Positions 8,150 through 12,404 of a DNA stretch of 12,404 bases are shown piece by piece. The DNA comes from JADHUC01 sp964617665 (lineage in GTDB: Bacteria > Planctomycetota > Planctomycetia > Pirellulales > Pirellulaceae), in the NCBI GenBank assembly GCA_964617665.1, contig CAZUAH010000416.1, positions 1 to 12,404 on the forward strand. The letters are read 5' to 3'. Positions within the stretch are counted from its first letter, which is position 1. The number at the start of each line of letters is the position of its first letter. The notes under the pieces were generated by a model. That model searched no databases. It was not told the DNA's origin and saw only the letters and a list, made by a program, of their open reading frames with translations. A program made the position numbers and the translations under genes.

Positions 8150-8179
8150 TTGACATTCGTTTCGAGGGCGTGTTACGTT
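8150..8179 (+). promoter_or_regulatory. Candidate promoter just before the radical SAM gene
   Basis: A perfect -35 hexamer TTGACA (8150-8155) is followed, 18 bases later, by TACGTT (8174-8179), a weak -10 preceded by TGT as an extended element. If used, transcription would start within a few bases of the ATG at 8187, giving a leaderless or nearly leaderless message. Confidence 0.3.
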
Positions 8180-8186
8180 CGAGGTT

Positions 8187-9188
8187 ATGTCCCAGCGTTC
8201 AAATCAAGGCACTGCAATCGACCCGCGGTTTGTGCTGGACCCGTTCGAGCCGGCCTACCTGAAGCTCCATCGGACAGGCGGCGTCGCCGAGCGGGTCACG
8301 GCCGCGCTTCGCGAACTGGAGGATTGCTGCGCCTGCCCGCGCAACTGTCACGTGGATCGTTCGGCCGACGAGTCGAAGTTTTGCCGATCAGGTCGACACG
8401 CTCGTGTCTCCAGCGCGTTTCCACATCATGGCGAAGAGGATTGCCTGCGCGGTTACCGAGGCTCGGGGACCATCTTCTTCAGCCTCTGCAATCTGCGCTG
8501 TGTGTTCTGCCAAAACTGGGACATCAGCCAGGAAGCATCGGGGGTAGAATGCTCGGCGGAACGCATCGCCGAATTGATGCTGTCTTTGCAGGCACAAGGT
8601 TGCCACAACATCAACTTCGTCACGCCTGAACACGTCGTGCCGCAGATGATCGAGGCCGTCGGCGAGGCAATCCCGCGCGGTTTGAATCTGCCGATTGTCT
8701 ATAACACCAGCGCCTATGATTCGCTGGAATCACTGAAGCTCTTGGACGGAATCGTCGACATCTACATGCCCGATTTCAAATTCTGGAAGTCCAACACGGC
8801 CAAGCGACTCTGCAAAGCCAAGGACTATCCAGATCGAGCTCGCGAAGCCGTCGCTGAAATGCATCGGCAAGTGGGGCCGCTGAAATTCGCACCGGATGGC
8901 GTGGCGCGTCATGGCGTGCTGATTCGTCATCTGGTTGTGCCGGGACAGTTGGACGAAACATCGGCCATCTTCAACTGGCTGGCCAACGAAGTCTCGCCGG
9001 ACACGTTCGTCAACATCATGGGCCAGTACCGGCCGGCTTACGAGGTCGGCAAGCTCGCTCAGGACGGCACGCGGACCTACACGGAGGTAAATCGCTGTCC
9101 GACGATTGACGAACTGAAAGCTGCCTACGAAGCCGCACGTAACGCCGGTCTGTGGCGTTTCGATCAACGACATAGGCTTGGCGGCTAG
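8187..9188 (+). CDS. Radical SAM protein of the PflX type (COG1313-like)
   Basis: This 333-residue cytoplasmic Fe-S protein contains the radical SAM cluster motif CNLRCVFC (CxxxCxxC; Cys101, Cys105, Cys108) after GSGTIFFS (92-99). An N-terminal cysteine group CCACPRNC (47-54) plus Cys66 resembles the family's extra metal-binding segment. Other family-like blocks are NINFVTPEH (141-149), YNTSAYDS (172-179), DIYMPDFKFW (191-200), RHLVVPG (247-253) and NIMGQYRPAY (276-285). The pattern fits the PflX group, related to pyruvate formate-lyase activating enzymes and to AmrS-type proteins, whose substrate is not established. No glycyl radical enzyme is present in the window, so a PFL-activating role is not supported by context. 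The start is ATG8187; GAGG (8181-8184) is too close to be a good Shine-Dalgarno. The gene looks complete. Confidence 0.88.
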   Translation: MSQRSNQGTAIDPRFVLDPFEPAYLKLHRTGGVAERVTAALRELEDCCACPRNCHVDRSADESKFCRSGRHARVSSAFPHHGEEDCLRGYRGSGTIFFSLCNLRCVFCQNWDISQEASGVECSAERIAELMLSLQAQGCHNINFVTPEHVVPQMIEAVGEAIPRGLNLPIVYNTSAYDSLESLKLLDGIVDIYMPDFKFWKSNTAKRLCKAKDYPDRAREAVAEMHRQVGPLKFAPDGVARHGVLIRHLVVPGQLDETSAIFNWLANEVSPDTFVNIMGQYRPAYEVGKLAQDGTRTYTEVNRCPTIDELKAAYEAARNAGLWRFDQRHRLGG

Positions 9189-9290
9189 CCGTCAGTAACA
9201 GCAACACAATTGCTCGGCAACACCGAAACATCGTTCCGTCCATGGTGTTTATTCTCTAGAGGCAAAACGCGTCGTAAGAACAGAGAACAG

Positions 9291-9297
9291 AGGAGAG
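9291..9297 (+). promoter_or_regulatory. Ribosome binding site for the surface protein gene
   Basis: AGGAGAG lies five bases before ATG (9303-9305). It supports starting at the signal peptide rather than at the in-frame codon 31 residues upstream. Confidence 0.75.
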
Positions 9298-9302
9298 CAC
9301 CG

Positions 9303-10682
9303 ATGAAGAATTGCGCTGTTGTTACCGCTGTTGTAGTTGCATTGGTTGTGTGGGTTGCGAGCGATGCGCTGGCTCAACCAGGCCGGCCTGGCGCTGGCGG
9401 TAAGCCCGGTGCCAAGGCGTCGCCGAAGGCGCCCGGCGTAGCGAAACCCGCGGGAAATCCGACGGCAAGGCCAGGCGTCGGCACATCGCCGGCCAAGCCA
9501 AACATCCCCAAAGTGTTCAGCAAACACAGCCCAACGAAACCAAGCACGTTGCCGGGCGTCTTTCCGGGCAAGGGAGGCAAACCGGGACTGAAACCGGGTG
9601 GTGGTTCATCATTCAAACCGGGCCTTGGAGGCGGCCTCTCAGGCCTGAAACCTAGACCGGGCATCTCGCCGGGCTTGAAGCCGGGGATCGGGGGCGGATC
9701 GAACCCTAAGTTCGGAATCGGCGGCGGGCCGGGCCTCAAGCCGGCCATATCGCCGAAGGCTATCGCAGGCAAGTTCCCGCACGGAAAGCCGGCCATTGGA
9801 CCGCCGTTGCTTTGGCACCTACATCACCCTCACCACAACCATCATCACCACTGTCACTGGCATCACTGGAACTACCGACCGTGGGTGTGGGCCACTTGGC
9901 GTGGTCTGCACGGATGGCTGGGATACCCCGCACGCCCGATCGTGTACAGCTACTACGTTTCGGGCGGCTATGTCTACAACGGCGGCACCCAGATCACGAC
10001 CGTTGCGCAATACGCTGAGCAGGCAAACGAGATCGCAGAATCGGCCGAAGAACAGGACGAAGATGCCGAATGGATGTCGCTGGGCGTGTTTGGGATCGTG
10101 CAGAACGAAGGAGACGATGTCGAAGTGACGGTACAACTGGCGCTGGCCAAGGATGGAACAATCGGCGGCACTTATCGTAACACCGCCGTCGACGTCACGC
10201 TGCCAGTTTCAGGTGCGGTCGACGAGAGTACCCAGCGTGCCGCATGGGAAATCGGTGAAGACGACGCGGTGGTGATGGAGACCGGACTTGAGAACCTGAC
10301 CAAGGACAAGTCCAGCGTGCTACTGCACTTCGATAACGGCGTCACCGAGACCTGGACGATGATCCGAATGGACGAATCGGCCGCAAAGGAAGTCGTAGCC
10401 GAACTCGACGACAAATCGTCGCTGGAACAATTGGCCAAGGCGGCCCAGGCGTTGAACGACCAATTGCCGGACGAGTGGAAGGACTATTTGGTATTGCCCG
10501 ACGAGGTCGCCACAGGCGCGACGCCTGATCCGGACGCCCTTAACGCCACCTTGAAACGATACAATACGGTCGCTGACGACTCGAAGTACAGTAAAATCAC
10601 CGAACTACCCGAGTTCCAGGAGACTTACCAACTCTTAATATCCTACGTGCAGGATCTGCCTTCTTCCGACTCGGGCGACTAG
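9303..10682 (+). CDS. Planctomycete cell-surface protein, 'mu-protocadherin-like', Gly/Pro/Lys-rich and His-rich
   Basis: The protein has 459 residues and a signal peptide (MKNCAVVTAVVVALVVWVAS, cleavage probably after ALAQ near 25), so it is exported. Residues 26-165 are low-complexity Gly/Pro/Lys/Ala with recurring KPG and GGG units, likely disordered. Residues 171-189 contain 12 histidines, one cysteine and four tryptophans. They lead into NYRPWVWATWRGLHGW (190-205) and the YYVSGGYVYNGGTQITTVAQYAEQA-like block (217-241). Residues 256-357 form a conserved domain with EWMSLGVFGI, LALAKDGTIGGTYRNT, STQRAAWEIG, METGLENLTK and VLLHF. This architecture recurs in planctomycete proteins often labelled mu-protocadherin-like cell-surface proteins, whose role is unknown; the label does not imply cadherin function. 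The acidic C-terminus (358-459) is helical and ends DSGD. The message ends at a strong hairpin 36 bp downstream. Confidence 0.85.
   Translation: MKNCAVVTAVVVALVVWVASDALAQPGRPGAGGKPGAKASPKAPGVAKPAGNPTARPGVGTSPAKPNIPKVFSKHSPTKPSTLPGVFPGKGGKPGLKPGGGSSFKPGLGGGLSGLKPRPGISPGLKPGIGGGSNPKFGIGGGPGLKPAISPKAIAGKFPHGKPAIGPPLLWHLHHPHHNHHHHCHWHHWNYRPWVWATWRGLHGWLGYPARPIVYSYYVSGGYVYNGGTQITTVAQYAEQANEIAESAEEQDEDAEWMSLGVFGIVQNEGDDVEVTVQLALAKDGTIGGTYRNTAVDVTLPVSGAVDESTQRAAWEIGEDDAVVMETGLENLTKDKSSVLLHFDNGVTETWTMIRMDESAAKEVVAELDDKSSLEQLAKAAQALNDQLPDEWKDYLVLPDEVATGATPDPDALNATLKRYNTVADDSKYSKITELPEFQETYQLLISYVQDLPSSDSGD
9588..9752 (+). repeat. Degenerate KPG/GGG repeats in the surface protein
   Basis: About five degenerate units of roughly 10-14 residues, such as FKPGLGGG, LKPGIGGG and PKFGIGGG, lie at residues 96-150. 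The region is GC-rich. Both strands encode Gly/Pro-rich peptides, which explains a long open frame on the opposite strand. Confidence 0.6.
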
Positions 10683-10718
10683 ACCAAGACGACTTGCAGC
10701 CAGCCGAAGGAACCGCCA

Positions 10719-10767
10719 CCTCCGCGAGCCACGCAACCCGTAGCGTCCGGCTCGCGGAGGCTCTTTT
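10719..10767 (+). terminator. Strong bipartite Rho-independent terminator
   Basis: CCTCCGCGAGCC (10719-10730) pairs perfectly with GGCTCGCGGAGG (10749-10760), 12 bp. Inside it ACGC (10731-10734) pairs with GCGT (10743-10746), leaving an 8-nt loop AACCCGTA and a 2-nt CC bulge. CTCTTTT (10761-10767) follows. It starts 36 bp after the surface protein stop and should end that transcript. Confidence 0.85.
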
Positions 10768-10941
10768 CCCCCAGGCTCGCATATTTTGGTCGGCACTTGG
10801 CTGCCCCTCCCGTCACGACGCACACTTGATGTCGTTCCGGACATTTACGCATTGTTGGTTACCGCGTCTTCGCCCACCCCACCTGGCCCGACAACTCCAA
10901 CATTCGGCTAACGAATTCCGTCCGGGTGTGGCCCTTGAAAC

Positions 10942-10969
10942 GTGACAACTCCCGTCTGGATGGTAAGAT
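10942..10969 (+). promoter_or_regulatory. Candidate promoter for the small nuclease-like gene
   Basis: GTGACA (10942-10947, 5/6 match to a -35) is followed after 16 bases by TAAGAT (10964-10969, 4/6 match to a -10). The -10 is preceded by TGG, which gives an extended -10. A transcript would start about 45 bases before ATG11021. Confidence 0.4.
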
Positions 10970-11020
10970 GCACCGAAGCGTCTTCCAAAACGTCCCGCAT
11001 GAACGCAGTTGGAAAACAGG

Positions 11021-11596
11021 ATGGTCCATATTCCCGACATTATGAACGAGACTTCTGCCTCGCAAGCTCGGAGCCTGAGTTACTACTGGCCCGCTGACGC
11101 GGCTGGGGAGAAAGATCTTGCGGAGAACAACTTGGCCGTGCACATGGCCCACGCATTCTTTTTGCGTGGCTATGCTGTGTTTGCCGAGGTTGACCACCCA
11201 GATCGCACCATTCAAGGTGTCGATCTGCTTGCCGTCGCATCGGATCAGAGTCACTACGTCGCCGCCGAATTGAAGCGACATATCTCCGCAGGCATGAGTG
11301 ACTCGAGTGACGATGTGCAGCGGCTTATTTCGTTCAGGCTCAACCGAAGGCTCCTCAGGAATCGTGAACCAGGAAATTCTATCCTTCCGCCTGATACGTG
11401 CAGAAGTGCGTTTGGAGTCGTTGCGGGCCTCAAATGGTACGGCGGGTCCAGATTCCCTAATCTCGACAATGACCCCGTGGCCGAGCGACTTCGTCGTCAC
11501 GGAGGAACAGTTGACACGATACAGACCCATGTCTCCGCATCCACGTCGGGGGCATACTGGCTGCAATACGGATTCTTCCGGCTGGAAACTGACTGA
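11021..11596 (+). CDS. Small hypothetical protein with a PD-(D/E)XK nuclease-like pattern
   Basis: I do not recognise the family of this 191-residue protein. It has no signal peptide or membrane segment, so it should be cytoplasmic. Residues 30-87 follow the order of a PD-(D/E)XK core: a helix EKDLAENNLAVHMAHAFFLRG (Glu30-Gly50; Glu35 could be the helix acid), a strand YAVFAEV, then GVDLLAV (66-72, Asp68), a turn, and the strand HYVAAELKRH (78-87) with Glu83-Leu-Lys85 as the ExK. Helical DVQRLISFRLNRRLLRNRE follows. This E...D...ExK spacing is seen in restriction-like endonucleases and repair nucleases, but also arises by chance, so the function is inference. ATG11021 is chosen, with GGA seven bases upstream; TTG11009 and ATG11042 are alternatives. 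It is preceded by a candidate promoter and ends 125 bp before the next gene. A 266-codon frame on the opposite strand is judged to be a shadow. Confidence 0.6.
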   Translation: MVHIPDIMNETSASQARSLSYYWPADAAGEKDLAENNLAVHMAHAFFLRGYAVFAEVDHPDRTIQGVDLLAVASDQSHYVAAELKRHISAGMSDSSDDVQRLISFRLNRRLLRNREPGNSILPPDTCRSAFGVVAGLKWYGGSRFPNLDNDPVAERLRRHGGTVDTIQTHVSASTSGAYWLQYGFFRLETD

Positions 11597-11721
11597 TTCT
11601 GGGCAGCCATGGATTGACCCAGGCGACGGGTACACTGGCAAGATGGCATTCCGAGGCATCGTAAGGAATAAGTCTGCAACTACGAGGACGCCCAGCGTCC
11701 CCGAAAGGTCTGCGCATTTGC

Positions 11722-12267
11722 ATGAAGAAAATCGCGATCATTCCGCTGCTGTTTGTGATCGGTTGTCTGTTTGCCGGAGTTTACGGTGCGGTGCACAATC
11801 AGATCTCCTACACCGTATCGCCGGAGTACTTCACGCAGTACAAGTTTCATCAGTTCCACATTCCCCCGGCGCTGCCGGATCGAATTGGCGCCGCAATCGT
11901 TGGCTGGAATGCGTCGTGGTGGATGGGGATTGTGATTGGGATCGTCGTGATCCCCTTTGGGCTGAGGATCCCTGGAACGAAGCAGTACTTCATTGGCACG
12001 ACGCGTTCCTTTGCTGTCGTCGCATTGACGGCTGTGGTCGTCGGCCTGCTCGCGCTACTGATCGCTTTCATTGCGATCGATGCTGAGTTTGCTGGACAAC
12101 AGACGCGTTTTGGCAACGAAATAAACAACGACGTCGCATTCGTGCGTGCCTGGACAATGCACAACTTCAGTTACCTCGGCGGCTTGTTCGGCATCATTAC
12201 CGGTTGTTTCTCAATCATTGCCAGACGTAGAAAGATCCTTCGCGAAACCGAGTCAATCGTGACCTGA
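11722..12267 (+). CDS. Conserved hypothetical four-helix membrane protein
   Basis: This 181-residue inner-membrane protein has four predicted helices (about 4-22, 66-82, 95-119 and 150-167). The segment after the first helix, HNQISYTVSPEYFTQYKF (25-42), resembles a motif I recall from hypothetical membrane proteins of Planctomycetes and Bacteroidetes. Similar proteins follow it with a WWMGIVIG-like second helix, as here (66-73). The helix 3-4 loop (120-149) contains NEINNDVAFVRAWTMHNFSY, and the C-terminus is basic (RRRK, 168-171), which favours a cytoplasmic tail. No enzyme or transport motif is visible and the function is unknown. ATG11722 begins a clean hydrophobic N-terminus, though only a distant AAAGG (11704-11708) could serve as ribosome binding site. 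Confidence 0.75.
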   Translation: MKKIAIIPLLFVIGCLFAGVYGAVHNQISYTVSPEYFTQYKFHQFHIPPALPDRIGAAIVGWNASWWMGIVIGIVVIPFGLRIPGTKQYFIGTTRSFAVVALTAVVVGLLALLIAFIAIDAEFAGQQTRFGNEINNDVAFVRAWTMHNFSYLGGLFGIITGCFSIIARRRKILRETESIVT

Positions 12268-12404
12268 CGTACCGCGGTCGGTCAACCTGGATGCAGGCTG
12301 GCATCTCGGCCCAATCCGGTCCTTCTTTTGCTGCTGATCGTGTATGAACGGTACAACTCGCTGGAAAATGGCTTGATTAGCGAAGGACTGTACGAAAAGT
12401 GGCT
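12268..12404. other. Right-edge segment with no complete gene
   Basis: The frame directly after the membrane protein's TGA stays open for 45 codons to the window edge. Its end reads LLIVYERYNSLENGLISEGL, which looks protein-like, but there is no ATG or Shine-Dalgarno. One minus-strand frame is open from the edge as well (beginning PLFVQSFANQ and running to TGA opposite the membrane protein's end). A partial gene starting or ending here is possible, but the strand cannot be decided. Confidence 0.2.

Larger units (their letters stand above)
10683..11020. other. 338-bp intergenic region
   Basis: The gap holds the bipartite terminator near its left end and a candidate promoter (10942-10969) near its right end. 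Open frames across it on either strand run through the terminator hairpin or lack protein character. Nothing else was recognised in 10768-10940. Confidence 0.5.

Noticed and set aside
9374..9796. 140-codon minus-strand Pro/Gly-rich, collagen-like frame
   Set aside because: It is the complement of the GC-rich Gly/Pro/Lys repeats of the surface protein. The sense strand has the signal peptide, ribosome site and conserved domain.
10694..10945. 83-codon plus-strand frame after the surface protein
   Set aside because: It runs through the bipartite terminator, lacks a ribosome site and has no protein-family features.
10859..11659. 266-codon minus-strand frame opposite the nuclease-like gene
   Set aside because: It has no domain signal, whereas the plus strand shows ordered secondary structure, an E/D/ExK pattern, and an upstream promoter-like sequence.
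11298..12086. 262-codon plus-strand frame bridging two genes
   Set aside because: It overlaps the end of the nuclease-like gene and much of the membrane protein in another frame; its composition is not protein-like.
12271..12278. Palindrome ACCGCGGT after the membrane protein gene
   Set aside because: It has no loop and no T-run, so it is not a terminator; an 8-bp palindrome is expected by chance.

Overview
The window looks like a piece of a Planctomycetes chromosome, most likely of the Pirellula/Rhodopirellula type. This is judged from protein style alone. It carries a cell-surface protein of the kind often labelled 'mu-protocadherin-like' in planctomycetes, an exported protein built of 24-residue LRRs with the VTDAGL signature, a divergent Nramp-like transporter, and a heparinase II/III-type polysaccharide lyase. 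The DNA is moderately GC-rich, several genes have clear Shine-Dalgarno sequences, and at least one starts with TTG. No tRNA, rRNA, CRISPR array, transposase or integrase was seen, so there is no sign that this is a mobile island.

Layout. (1) Positions 2-3688, plus strand, form an apparent operon. It holds the last 22 codons of an unidentified gene, an exported alpha/beta hydrolase-domain protein that overlaps it by ATGA, and 10 nt later a TTG-started Nramp-like membrane transporter. (2) Positions 3699-6128, minus strand, encode an exported heparinase II/III-family protein. It converges on the transporter, with only 10 bp between the stop codons. (3) Position 6368 onward, plus strand, follows a 239-bp divergent spacer. 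It holds a HEAT-like + LRR exported protein, a PflX-type radical SAM protein, and a Gly/Pro/Lys-rich and His-rich surface protein ended by a strong bipartite hairpin terminator. (4) A 338-bp gap holds that terminator and a candidate promoter. It is followed by a small protein with a PD-(D/E)XK-like residue pattern and a four-helix membrane protein. The last 137 bp hold no complete gene.

How the genes fit together. Only the first group is tied together by its sequence arrangement. The exported hydrolase and the transporter could act on one imported compound, but the substrate cannot be read from sequence. The heparinase-like lyase fits the polysaccharide-degrading lifestyle of planctomycetes. 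The remaining genes look like independent units. No convincing new multi-gene system was found. The best leads are the Nramp-like transporter with a rebuilt metal site next to the hydrolase, the small nuclease-like orphan, the surface protein with a dense histidine/tryptophan cluster, and the perfectly phased LRR array with an internal two-repeat duplication.
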